Assembly (NCBI RefSeq): GCF_020852455.1
Contig: NZ_JADZAT010000006.1
Span: 1-64,000 of the forward strand
Direction: 5' to 3'
Source of the DNA: Novosphingobium sp.
Lineage (GTDB): Bacteria; Pseudomonadota; Alphaproteobacteria; Sphingomonadales; Sphingomonadaceae
DNA: 64,000 nt
This document shows, in pieces, positions 36,660 through 44,947 of the stretch (its first letter is position 1; each line of letters opens with the position of its first letter). Under the pieces are notes generated by a model that searched no databases, was not told the DNA's origin, and saw only the letters and a list, made by a program, of their open reading frames with translations. The translations under genes were made by a program, and so were the position numbers.

Positions 36660-37582
36660 ACTTGCAGCGGCTGGGCCGGACAGCTCTTGGCATAACCCAG
36701 ACCGCGCTTGAAGGCCGGGTGTGCCCGCGCGGTCGCCGCAGCAACGGTCAGCTCGATCCGCACTGCACGGTCATGGGCGGCCTCGATCGCGTCACCCAGG
36801 CCATCGACCGAAGCATCGCCGCGTGCGATTGCCTGGGCGAAGGCGAACGCGTCGCGCTCTGCCCCCGGGGGCAGCTGGCCCAGCAGCGCGGCATTGATCT
36901 GATCGCGCGGCAGGCCGGCGGCGAGTGCGCTGCGGGCGGTGATCTCAACACAAGGCCCGCAGTCCTCGGCCATAACCGCACCTATCCGGGCCATTGCCAG
37001 CATTGCCGGACTGGCGGCGTGACCGTGGAGCGCGAACGGCATGAAATGCGCGAACTTTTCCAGCAATCCGCCAGGCGCTGCGGCAAAGTCATCCAGATTG
37101 GGCGACAGGTTCCAGGTGTTGCGGTGAAACGCGGCCAGCAGTTGCCGCTTCGGCAATGGCCAGGCGATGATCCTGAGCCGTGCCAGCTGGATCGCAATCC
37201 CCGCCAGCGCTAGCAACGGCGGCCCCAGCGTGCCGGGTGCTTCCTTCCAGAAGACCCCGGCGCTGCACAGCCCGCGCGCGACCTCCCAGATGTGGAGCCC
37301 GCCATGCAGCGCCATCCAGGCCGCCCCGGCCAGCGCCGCGCCCCAGCGCATCGGCAGGTTCGCCGCGCCATAGCCCAGCAGCACCGCACAGGTCAGGTAA
37401 GCCAGACCAATGTCGCGGATGAAGTGGCCGTTGGCCGGCCCAGTGGCCTTGACCGTCCCGACCCATTCGTACCAGCCGAACGGATCGGCCAGCATGAACA
37501 GCCCGTTGCCCACGGCGACCAGCGCCGCGAGGGTGACAAGGACTTGCGCGAGGCGGTCCAGCACGTCAGGTTTGCCCCACAT
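36656..37582 (-). CDS. membrane domain fused to AhpD/carboxymuconolactone-like domain
   Basis: 308 residues from the ATG at 37582 (GGAG seven bases upstream). Residues 1-125 form four membrane helices; after a linker (KRQLLAAFHRNTWNLSP) the C-terminal 150 residues are an all-helical domain with Cys-Gly-Pro-Cys in AEDCGPCVEIT, the AhpD-type redox motif. The fusion would tether a thiol-redox or peroxidase-partner domain to the membrane. Divergent from an Rrf2 gene whose operator lies between. Confidence 0.75.
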   Translation of the reverse strand: MWGKPDVLDRLAQVLVTLAALVAVGNGLFMLADPFGWYEWVGTVKATGPANGHFIRDIGLAYLTCAVLLGYGAANLPMRWGAALAGAAWMALHGGLHIWEVARGLCSAGVFWKEAPGTLGPPLLALAGIAIQLARLRIIAWPLPKRQLLAAFHRNTWNLSPNLDDFAAAPGGLLEKFAHFMPFALHGHAASPAMLAMARIGAVMAEDCGPCVEITARSALAAGLPRDQINAALLGQLPPGAERDAFAFAQAIARGDASVDGLGDAIEAAHDRAVRIELTVAAATARAHPAFKRGLGYAKSCPAQPLQV

Positions 37583-37612
37583 GCACGAGCTCCTTTCCAT
37601 TTCGACTCAATT

Positions 37613-37629
37613 CGGATATTTATTATCCG
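37613..37629. promoter_or_regulatory. inverted repeat operator candidate for Rrf2 regulator
   Basis: CGGATA-N5-TATCCG in an AT-rich spacer between the divergent Rrf2 gene and the AhpD-fusion operon. Rrf2 proteins bind such short dyads as dimers, so auto- and cross-regulation is likely. Confidence 0.6.
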
Positions 37630-37651
37630 CAATAAGGGAAACAAGCAAGCC

Positions 37652-38155
37652 ATGCGGCTAGGCCAGGGAGTCGAATGGGCAGCGCATGCCTGCGCGCTGC
37701 TGGCTGCGGCGGGAGAAGGTCGCGGCCTGAGCCTGGCGGCGCTGGCCGAGTATCATGGGGTTCCCGCGCCCTACATGGCCAAGCAGATGCAGGCGCTCAG
37801 CAAGGCCGGACTGGTCCGCACCAGTCGCGGCAAAACCGGCGGCTATGCCTTAGCAAGACCGGCTGACCAGATCACGCTGTGGGATGTGACCCGCGCGCTC
37901 AACGGGTCCGCCCCGCTGTTTCAGTGCACCGAAATTCGCCAGCAGGGCCCCTGCGGCGCCCCGCGTGCCGAATGTAAGCGCCCCTGCCACATTGCCGCCG
38001 CCTTTGCTCAGGCCGAAACGGCCTGGCGCGAGGCTCTGCAAGGCGTGACCATCGCCGATATCGCGGCGGGCGTGGGCCGCGATTCATCGCCGCAGCACAT
38101 CACCGAAGCCATGCACTGGCTGGGTTCCAACCTGACCGATCTGCCGAACCGATAG
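37652..38155 (+). CDS. Rrf2-family transcriptional regulator
   Basis: 167 residues. N-terminal winged helix (LSLAALAEYHGVPAPYMAKQ, GLVRTSRGKTGGYALARP) and the cluster loop with several Cys (FQCTEIRQQGPCGAP and ECKRPCHIAAAF), more than the usual three. An Fe-S or redox sensor, as in IscR/NsrR relatives. The start at 37652 follows an AAGGGAA. It probably controls itself and the divergent membrane/AhpD-like operon. Confidence 0.88.
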   Translation: MRLGQGVEWAAHACALLAAAGEGRGLSLAALAEYHGVPAPYMAKQMQALSKAGLVRTSRGKTGGYALARPADQITLWDVTRALNGSAPLFQCTEIRQQGPCGAPRAECKRPCHIAAAFAQAETAWREALQGVTIADIAAGVGRDSSPQHITEAMHWLGSNLTDLPNR

Positions 38156-38158
38156 CGG

Positions 38159-39127
38159 CTACTTGGCGTAGACCCGGCCTGATTGTGCCAGCCGCTGGCG
38201 GGCGGTGTTGACCGGGACCGCGATAGAGCTGCCCGGATCATAGACCTTGCCCACCCCGGCGCTGCCTTGCGGCACCCAGATTTCAACCCAGGTGTTCGAG
38301 TAGCCATTGGGCTTGTAACGCACCCAGTAGCCGTCGGGATGCTTGGACCAGCGAGTTGCAGGCACATCGATCGAGCCTTCGCCGCGCGGAGCTATCCCGC
38401 CCAGCACCGCGACCCGTTCGATATCGGCATAGCTGGAACCCGGCGTAGTCAACATGCCGCGCATCCGGCTTTCCGCCTCAACAATCGTCCGCACCGGCCC
38501 TGGCAGCCCGCCGGTTACCGCCGAAAGCTGCGGGCTGGTCAAAACGCCCAGCGCGCTGCGGTTGAGCGAGAGCAGCTGCTTCTTGGTCAGTAGCACCGCA
38601 GCAATGCCCTTCAGCCGCATGTCGAGATCTTCGAACTTGGCCTTGGCGACGATTGCCCACAGCAGCAGTTGGATATCGTGCTGCTCGATCTCCGGATGGG
38701 CTACCGAATTGCGCAGGATGCTCATCACCGCGTCCTTGGCCGATCCCTTGACCGGTCCGAACAGGTAGCCGTCCCCGCCACCCGGACCATGGGTACCGGC
38801 ATGCAGGCAATAGCTCTGCGCGTGCATGTTGTAGTACCCTGGTGCCAGCACGAAGCCACCTTGCGGGGTGCGCGGCAAGCTGGTCAGCGCCAGCGGCTTG
38901 CCCGGTGGGGAAAACCCGTCGGTCGAGGGATCGCCATAGATTGCGTCCTTGATGTTGGTTGAAACCGGTGCCGGGCCATTGAGCACGTTGGGGACTGCCG
39001 GCGCCTTGACCGGCAATGCCTTGACCACCGAGCCGATGCCGCCGAACTGGGCCTGTGCTGCAGTTGCAACCAGCGCGCCGCCCGACAGCAGCAGCGCCAG
39101 GGGAAGCAGGCTCTTGAAGGGCTTCAT
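38159..39127 (-). CDS. secreted protein of unknown function
   Basis: 322 residues with a signal peptide ending ATAAQA. Middle part is helical and contains Tyr-Cys-Leu-His-Ala-Gly-Thr-His-Gly-Pro-Gly-Gly-Gly, an unusual His/Gly loop with one Cys; the C-terminal part is beta-rich (WVRYKPNGYSNTWVEIWVPQ cut at 20). No family recognised. Converges on the Rrf2 gene with a 3-base gap. Confidence 0.7.
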   Translation of the reverse strand: MKPFKSLLPLALLLSGGALVATAAQAQFGGIGSVVKALPVKAPAVPNVLNGPAPVSTNIKDAIYGDPSTDGFSPPGKPLALTSLPRTPQGGFVLAPGYYNMHAQSYCLHAGTHGPGGGDGYLFGPVKGSAKDAVMSILRNSVAHPEIEQHDIQLLLWAIVAKAKFEDLDMRLKGIAAVLLTKKQLLSLNRSALGVLTSPQLSAVTGGLPGPVRTIVEAESRMRGMLTTPGSSYADIERVAVLGGIAPRGEGSIDVPATRWSKHPDGYWVRYKPNGYSNTWVEIWVPQGSAGVGKVYDPGSSIAVPVNTARQRLAQSGRVYAK

Positions 39128-39232
39128 ATCAACACCTCGTCATTTGTTGCGATTTGCGGCGCAAACTAGGCCGGATCAGCCCGGCTGAATTGGCAGAAAA
39201 CGCCAGAATGATCGCAAGATCATTAGCGTAGA

Positions 39233-40021
39233 TCAATGCGCCGACCGCCAGCGTAGCGACATGCAGGTAAAGCCGGCGTCGATCATCGCGATCGCCGAAT
39301 TGGCCAGCGGCACCACACTGAGGCCCAGACTATCGAGCCGATCAAGGATGCGCGGATAGCCAGCCCCCGCTATAACCTGATCGTTGACGCGCAGGACGTT
39401 GGCTCCGCCCTCCTCGCCTTCGGGCACTTCGATCACGCGATAGTCGGCGAAGATCCCGCTTGCCGCCAGCGCCGGGGTGGCCAGCACCGTCTCCGCATCA
39501 AGCAGCGAACTGGCGGTCTTGAGATGCAGCACTTCGGCCGGAGTCTCGGCAATCACCGCGCGATACCCCAACTGATCCAGCAGGCCCGACAGTGCTTCTG
39601 CCCCTTCACGGTCGGTGCGGGCCGAGAGACCGATGAACACCTTGTCGGGCATGACCAGAACGTCTCCGCCATCGGCATGACCGCCCGGCAGGTTGAGCAC
39701 GCGTTCGAATTGCTGCTCCAGTACCGGGCCCAGTTCGGCCACTTCACCGGCCCGGCTGGGCGTGCCAGGATTGAGCAGCACCGCACCTTCCGGAAAGACC
39801 AGCGCCGGATCCTCGACAAAGATCGCATCCGGGAAGGCTTCAAGCGGGTCGAGCATGGTCAGCGCCAATCCGGCCTGGGCCAGAGCCTGGGCATAACCGG
39901 CATGTTCGGCCACGACTGCGGCAAAGTCAGGATCGGGTCCGCCACTCGCCCGCAGACCGCTGACCACGCTTTGCCCCGGGCGCCGCAGGATCGCGCGATT
40001 GAATTCGAACACTTCAGGCAT
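39233..40021 (-). CDS. dimethylarginine dimethylaminohydrolase-like enzyme
   Basis: 262 residues from the ATG at 40021. Pentein-fold hydrolase: the substrate Asp/Glu loop PDAIFVEDPALVFPEGAVLL, the catalytic His in LPGGHADGGDVLVM, and the nucleophile Cys near the C-terminus in GFTCMSLRW. These are the hallmarks of DDAH, which turns methylated arginines into citrulline. Arginine deiminase is the alternative, but size and motif favour DDAH. Confidence 0.87.
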   Translation of the reverse strand: MPEVFEFNRAILRRPGQSVVSGLRASGGPDPDFAAVVAEHAGYAQALAQAGLALTMLDPLEAFPDAIFVEDPALVFPEGAVLLNPGTPSRAGEVAELGPVLEQQFERVLNLPGGHADGGDVLVMPDKVFIGLSARTDREGAEALSGLLDQLGYRAVIAETPAEVLHLKTASSLLDAETVLATPALAASGIFADYRVIEVPEGEEGGANVLRVNDQVIAGAGYPRILDRLDSLGLSVVPLANSAIAMIDAGFTCMSLRWRSAH

Positions 40022-40042
40022 CAGCCGCCTCACTGGAAAGAA

Positions 40043-40072
40043 GCGGGCGGGACGCTTTGCAACGCCCCGCCC
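40043..40072 (-). terminator. terminator after the GlsB-like gene
   Basis: Ten-base stem (40045-40054 with 40063-40072, one G-U on the minus strand) followed by CTTCTTTC on the minus strand; 25 bases after the 40097 stop. Confidence 0.55.
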
Positions 40073-40096
40073 ACCGTAGATCAAGAATTTGTCAGG

Positions 40097-40351
40097 CTAC
40101 AGGGCGAAGCCCATCTGCTTGCCGATGAAGATCAGCAACATTGCACCGACAATTGAAAACAGGAATCCACCGGGCTTGAGCTGCGCACCGGTTTGACCGT
40201 CACGCATCGATCCAAGGAACCCGGCAACGAACGAACCGCCCACACCCAGGACCATGCTCATCAGCCAGCTGTTCGAATTGTCGCCGATGTAGAACAGCTT
40301 CGCCAGGGCGCCCACGATCAGGCCGGTTACGGCCATGCTGAGGTATTTCAT
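40097..40351 (-). CDS. GlsB/YeaQ/YmgE family stress-response membrane protein
   Basis: 84 residues with three membrane helices separated by Gly-rich turns (GVGGSFVAGFLG). Family of small transglycosylase-associated proteins induced by stress; function unknown. A TTGACT at 40431-40426 on the minus strand could be part of its promoter. Ends in a likely terminator, so a single-gene unit. Confidence 0.85.
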   Translation of the reverse strand: MKYLSMAVTGLIVGALAKLFYIGDNSNSWLMSMVLGVGGSFVAGFLGSMRDGQTGAQLKPGGFLFSIVGAMLLIFIGKQMGFAL

Positions 40352-40449
40352 AGCGCTTCCCCTCTTTCCACTCGGGCCCACGCCTGCCGCAGGCCATGCT
40401 GGATGGCACACCAGCCACGCAAGCAAGTCAAGCAGTTAGGCAGTTCACC

Positions 40450-40968
40450 CTACTTGGCGCAATCGCCGATCCGTTCAGCCTTAACGGTCTGTTCGATATG
40501 GATGGCCTTGCCGCCGGGCATGCTCATGTCGGCCTTGACCGCCACGTTCGAGCCGTTGTCGTTATAGGTCCCGTGACTGCTGGAACGCAGGGTCATGCCC
40601 TCTCCCGACTGGCAGGTGAACACCGAATCCACTGTGCCGCCAGCCGCCTTGAAGCTTTCGAACTGGCACTTGCCATCCGCCATCTGGCGCTTGAGTGCCT
40701 CAATCCCGCCGGCAGCCTGCTCGGGAGTAATGCAGTATTCAAAGCTTTGGGCCTTGCCCATCATCGCCCCCATTTGCGGAGGCAAGCCCTCAGCCGTCAC
40801 CTTCTCAACCGTGACGGTCGAACGATACTGGCCAGCCTGCATCTTGAACGCGGCTTCGGCTGCGGCGACGTTGGCATCGGCGCCGGGTTGGCCGGCGCCC
40901 TGGTCATTGCTCTTGCCGCACGCGGCAAGTGAGAGGGCAGCTAGCGAAACAAGGGCAAGGCGATGCAT
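40450..40968 (-). CDS. DUF3617 lipoprotein
   Basis: 172 residues from the ATG at 40968 (GGAG 8 bases upstream). Lipoprotein signal ends SLAAC-GKS. The QAGQYRSTVTVEKV opening, paired Cys (FEYCITPEQ and DGKCQFESF) and a later Cys pair are typical of DUF3617, a periplasmic family of unknown role common in sphingomonads. Confidence 0.85.
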   Translation of the reverse strand: MHRLALVSLAALSLAACGKSNDQGAGQPGADANVAAAEAAFKMQAGQYRSTVTVEKVTAEGLPPQMGAMMGKAQSFEYCITPEQAAGGIEALKRQMADGKCQFESFKAAGGTVDSVFTCQSGEGMTLRSSSHGTYNDNGSNVAVKADMSMPGGKAIHIEQTVKAERIGDCAK

Positions 40969-41018
40969 CGGCATGTCTCCGGACTGGTTATTCCCTACCG
41001 CAGCCTATCAACCGCAGC

Positions 41019-41381
41019 TCATGCCGCCAACCGTAACTTGCCGGGCAATTCGCGCAGTCGCTCGGGCCGCAGGAAGCGTTCAAAGGTGCGATGGAGATGT
41101 TCCACCACCGCAGGGTATAGCGCCCGGTCGAACTGGATCCCGGCCGAGTGGCCCTTGACCCAGCGGATCACCCCGGTCAGCCCTTCCAGACCCTGCGGGC
41201 GGACCACCACCAGATCGCCCACTCCCATCACCAGCCCAAGGCTGTCGATTCGGCAGCCACCTTCCGAAATGTCCGAGATCACCACATGATCGGTGAATCC
41301 GGAGCGCGATCGGCAGCGGGCCGGCAGCACCAGGTTCAATCTGTTCGAGCGGCGCAGCGCACGCACGTTATCGGGGTTCAT
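41019..41381 (-). CDS. PilZ domain protein (cyclic-di-GMP binding candidate)
   Basis: 120 residues, stand-alone PilZ. The two binding motifs are visible: RRSNRLNLVLPAR (RxxxR) near the start and VVISDISEGGCRI (D/NxSxxG). Such proteins sense cyclic-di-GMP and adjust motility or surface polymers. GGAGG lies 5 bases before the ATG at 41381. Confidence 0.88.
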   Translation of the reverse strand: MNPDNVRALRRSNRLNLVLPARCRSRSGFTDHVVISDISEGGCRIDSLGLVMGVGDLVVVRPQGLEGLTGVIRWVKGHSAGIQFDRALYPAVVEHLHRTFERFLRPERLRELPGKLRLAA

Positions 41382-41561
41382 CGCATCCTCCATCCTTGTG
41401 CCGCCGCCTTGCCGTAGGGTCACTTGGCGAACGCGATGGATAACGGCACGATTACCCTTCCGATTAAGGGGGCAGGCATTGCGTTGGCGCTTGCAACGCA
41501 TGCTTGCGAAGTCGGAAAACCTGCGCCAATCTGCGGCCAACAGACACATCGGAGAGCTGCC

Positions 41562-42755
41562 ATGGACCTTGAATTCAGCGCAGAAGACCTTGCCTTCCGG
41601 GATGAGGTGCGCACATTCATCGCCGAAAATTACCCGGCCCAACTGCGCGGTAAGCAGGACGAGGGCGAAGAGCTGGACAAGGAGGATTTCCTGTCCTGGC
41701 ACCGCGTCCTTGCCAAGAAGGGTTGGGTCGCCCCGGCCTGGCCGGTTGAGTACGGCGGGACCGGCTGGACCTCGACCCAGCGCTATATTTGGTCGGAAGA
41801 ATCCGCGCGGGCCGATTGCATCCGCCTGCTGCCCTTCGGCCTGACCATGGTCGGCCCGGTGATCTACACCTTCGGCACGCCTGAACAAAAGGCCCACTTC
41901 CTGCCCCGGATCCTGTCGGGCGAGGACTGGTGGTGCCAGGGTTATTCCGAACCCGGTTCGGGCTCCGACCTCGCTTCGCTGCGCACCCGCGCGGTGCGCG
42001 ATGGAGATCACTATGTGGTCAACGGCCAGAAGACCTGGACCACCCTGGCCCAGCATGCCGACTGGGGCTTCTTCCTGGTCCGCACCGATCCGGATGCCAA
42101 GCAGCAAGAAGGCATCTCGTTCCTGCTGATCGACATGAAGAGCCCGGGGATCACCGTGCGCCCGATCATTACCCTGGGCGGTGAGCACGAAGTCAACGAG
42201 GTGTTTCTCGAAGACGTCCGCGTGCCGGTCGCCAACCGTGTGTTCGAAGAGAACAAGGGCTGGACCTGCGCCAAGTTCCTGCTCGCCCACGAACGCGTCG
42301 GGATTGCCGGCGTGGCCTCGTCGAAGCGCTCGATCGAGCGGATCAAGGCGATCGCCCAGACCGAGATGGACGGCGATCGCTCGCTGCTCGCCAACCCCTT
42401 CTTCAAGCGCAAGGTGGCCGAGCTTGAGATCGACCTGGCCGCGCTCGAATACACCGAACTGCGCACGATCGCCGGGATGGCGGCGGGCCGCGGGCCGGGA
42501 CCGGAAAGCTCGGTGCTCAAGATCAAGGGCAGCGAGATCCAGCAGCGGCTGACCGAACTGACCTTGGAAATGGCCGGCCACTATGGCGCGCCCTATTTCC
42601 GCGGCTTCGGCGAAGGTGACAACGAACACCCGATCGGTCCGGCCTGGGCCAACCGCGCCGCACCGACCTATTACAACACCCGCAAGACCACGATCTATGG
42701 CGGATCCAACGAGATCCAGCGCAATGTGATCGCCAAGATGGTTCTGGGCCTCTGA
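41562..42755 (+). CDS. acyl-CoA dehydrogenase, large partner
   Basis: 397 residues from the ATG at 41562, GGAG seven bases upstream. FAD-dependent dehydrogenase; landmarks are the GYSEPGSGSDLASLRTRA flavin loop, the TWTTLAQHADW segment and the C-terminal YGGSNEIQRNVIAKMVLGL helix. It is followed 12 bases later by a second, divergent ACAD gene, a pairing known for sterol or branched-chain acyl-CoA dehydrogenase heteromers; substrate here unknown. Confidence 0.92.
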   Translation: MDLEFSAEDLAFRDEVRTFIAENYPAQLRGKQDEGEELDKEDFLSWHRVLAKKGWVAPAWPVEYGGTGWTSTQRYIWSEESARADCIRLLPFGLTMVGPVIYTFGTPEQKAHFLPRILSGEDWWCQGYSEPGSGSDLASLRTRAVRDGDHYVVNGQKTWTTLAQHADWGFFLVRTDPDAKQQEGISFLLIDMKSPGITVRPIITLGGEHEVNEVFLEDVRVPVANRVFEENKGWTCAKFLLAHERVGIAGVASSKRSIERIKAIAQTEMDGDRSLLANPFFKRKVAELEIDLAALEYTELRTIAGMAAGRGPGPESSVLKIKGSEIQQRLTELTLEMAGHYGAPYFRGFGEGDNEHPIGPAWANRAAPTYYNTRKTTIYGGSNEIQRNVIAKMVLGL

Positions 42756-42767
42756 GGAACTGCTGAC

Positions 42768-43898
42768 ATGGATCTGAGCACCACTGAAACCCAGGACATG
42801 CTGCGCGATACGCTCGCGAAGTTCCTGGCCGATACTTACGGCTTCGAAGCCCGCCAGAAGATGATCGACAGCCCCGAAGGCCGCGATCCCGGCATCTGGA
42901 AGGCACTGTCGAGCGAGCTTGGCCTGACCTGCGCCCCCTTCGCCGAGGAGCTTGGCGGCATGGGCGGCGGCGCGATCGAGAACATGATCATGATGGAAGA
43001 GCTGGGCAAGGTCATCGCGATCGAACCCTGGCTGCAGACCGTGGTCGCTGGCGGCGGGGCGCTCTCCGCTGCGGGCGGGCCCCTGGCCGAAGCGACCATT
43101 CCCCAGATCATCTCGGGCGACTGCCTGATCGCCTTCGCCTATGCCGAGCCGCAGGGCCGCTACAACCTGGCCGATATCGGCACGACGGCGAAGCAGGACG
43201 GCGCCGGCTTTGTGCTGAACGGCCACAAGGCGGTGGTCTATGCCGCGCCCTGGGCCACGCACCTGCTGGTCACCGCGCGCACCGGCGGCAGCCGGCGTGA
43301 ACGCGATGGGGTGGAGCTGTTCCTGGTCGATGCAAACAGCCCAGGGATCTCCCGCCGCGATTATCCGACCGTCGATGGCTTCCGCGCCAGCGAGGTCTAT
43401 CTTGAAAACGTCGCCATTCCCGGCGAGGCGCTGCTTGCCGGCGGGATCGACCTGATCGAACAGGTTGCCGACCAGTGCACCATGGCACTCTGCGCCGAGG
43501 CCACCGGGATCGCCCGCACCATGCTGGCCCAGACGGTCGAATACACCCGCCAGCGCAAGCAGTTCGGGCAACCGATCGGCAAGTTCCAGTCGCTCCAGCA
43601 CCGCATGGCCGACATGCTGGTCGAGGCCGAGCAGATCGCTTCGATGAGCCTGATGGGCACCCTGCGCCTGGGCGAGGACGCCGTGGTCCGCAAGACCGCG
43701 GTCTCCGCCGCCAAGGCCAAGGTCGCCCGCAGCCTCAAGTTCGTCGGCCAGAGCGCGATCCAGACCCACGGCGGGATCGGGATCACGATGGAACTGGGCA
43801 TCGGCCACTACTTCAAGCGCTCGACCATGATCGAGAACCAGTTCGGCAGCGCCGACTACCACCTGGAACGCTACGAAGCGCTGACCATGGTGGATTGA
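42768..43898 (+). CDS. acyl-CoA dehydrogenase, small partner
   Basis: 376 residues. Less canonical than its neighbour: AYAEPQGRYNLADIGTTA replaces the usual flavin loop, but RQRKQFGQPIGKFQSLQHRMADM and IQTHGGIGITMELGIGHYFKR are clear ACAD motifs. In paired ACADs this type supplies half of the FAD site. No obvious regulator is linked. Confidence 0.9.
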   Translation: MDLSTTETQDMLRDTLAKFLADTYGFEARQKMIDSPEGRDPGIWKALSSELGLTCAPFAEELGGMGGGAIENMIMMEELGKVIAIEPWLQTVVAGGGALSAAGGPLAEATIPQIISGDCLIAFAYAEPQGRYNLADIGTTAKQDGAGFVLNGHKAVVYAAPWATHLLVTARTGGSRRERDGVELFLVDANSPGISRRDYPTVDGFRASEVYLENVAIPGEALLAGGIDLIEQVADQCTMALCAEATGIARTMLAQTVEYTRQRKQFGQPIGKFQSLQHRMADMLVEAEQIASMSLMGTLRLGEDAVVRKTAVSAAKAKVARSLKFVGQSAIQTHGGIGITMELGIGHYFKRSTMIENQFGSADYHLERYEALTMVD

Positions 43899-43933
43899 TT
43901 GGCCAGGTGCGCCAATCGCCTCCGCGATTGGCT

Positions 43934-44021
43934 TGGCCAGGCCGGCCCGCTCCCCCGGCCCGGCCACCCATAGGGTACCTTCAGCGGGTGGCCGGGCCGG
44001 GGGAGCGGGCCGGCCTGGCCA
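43934..44021. repeat. 36-base perfect inverted repeat
   Basis: 43934-43969 and 43986-44021 are exact inverted copies (36 bases each) with a 16-base loop. A smaller palindrome (GATTGGC/GCCAATC) lies before it and another (GGGAAAGCC/GGCTTTCCC, 44022-44043) after it. It follows the acyl-CoA dehydrogenase pair and has no T-run. Confidence 0.9.
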
Positions 44022-44081
44022 GGGAAAGCCGGACGGCTTTCCCGCACCGCCGTTAGGCGGACAAAGACACCAATTACCCCC

Positions 44082-44915
44082 TCAGCACCCCCAGCTGCAC
44101 GACAGCGCCGAGCCGCCGTCGAGCGTCACGATCTGGGCCGAACCGCCGCAGCCTTCGCCGGCCAGTTCGCTGAAATCGGGCGCCTTGGGTGCGCCAAAGC
44201 CCAGCCGGGCGAGGGTTTTCTGCACCTTGTCGGCCGGCTCGAGGAAGTTGACCGTGCGGGTATAGCCGCCGTCGCTGTCGGGCACGATCACCGTCTGGGT
44301 GGTCAGCCGGCTCAGCTTCAGTCCGTGCCAGGTGGTCGCCTCGGGGAATTTCAGCCCGGCATCGCGGGTTTCGATCCCGTCCTTGTCGGTGCTGCTCTTG
44401 GCCGAAATCGGCAGCGGATTGTCCCAGGCGTCCAGCTTGATCGTGATCCCCTTGCCGCTGCCCAGCTCGCCCGCGGTGTCGAGCTTCTTGTAGATCGCCT
44501 CCAGCGCGCCGCTCGCCTCGCACAGCGAGGGCGAGGAGAACTTGAGCGACCCGTCAAGCGCCACCGGCATCGGCGGTGCCTCGCTGGGGGTGGCCACGGC
44601 CACGGCACCATCGCTGGCCGCGCCGCTCGGCCCGGCAGCAAGGTCAGGGTCCGGCCCGCCGCCAACCAGGCTAGAGCCGAACCAGGCTGCCCCGGCCAGC
44701 ACCAGCAGCGCCGGCGCGCCGATCAGCAGCCATTTGGGTACGCCCCCGGCAGCAGCAGGCGCCGCGTCCCAATCGGCCGGCGGCGGCGGCGCGGCAGGCG
44801 CGGCATCGCGCGCTTCCAGCAGCCGCGCCTTCTGCGCCGCAAATTCCTCATCGGTCAGCGCGCCCGCCTTGTGCAGTGCAGTCAGGCGTTCAAGCTGTTC
44901 GATCCAGTCAGACAT
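44082..44915 (-). CDS. SHOCT-domain membrane protein
   Basis: 277 residues from the ATG at 44915. An N-terminal SHOCT motif (IEQLERLTALHKAGALTDEE, residues 4-23), a Pro/Ala linker, one membrane helix (about 61-80), and a C-terminal extracytoplasmic domain of about 180 residues ending in a Cys-rich tip (ALSCSWGC). The SHOCT is an oligomerisation motif; the outer domain is unassigned. Confidence 0.8.
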   Translation of the reverse strand: MSDWIEQLERLTALHKAGALTDEEFAAQKARLLEARDAAPAAPPPPADWDAAPAAAGGVPKWLLIGAPALLVLAGAAWFGSSLVGGGPDPDLAAGPSGAASDGAVAVATPSEAPPMPVALDGSLKFSSPSLCEASGALEAIYKKLDTAGELGSGKGITIKLDAWDNPLPISAKSSTDKDGIETRDAGLKFPEATTWHGLKLSRLTTQTVIVPDSDGGYTRTVNFLEPADKVQKTLARLGFGAPKAPDFSELAGEGCGGSAQIVTLDGGSALSCSWGC

Positions 44916-44947
44916 CGTGCCCCTCTCGGCTTGGGAATCGTTACTGC

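Noticed and set aside
41019..43967. 982-codon open frame on the minus strand across the acyl-CoA dehydrogenases
   Set aside because: Antisense shadow of two clear ACAD genes; only its last 120 codons (PilZ) are real.
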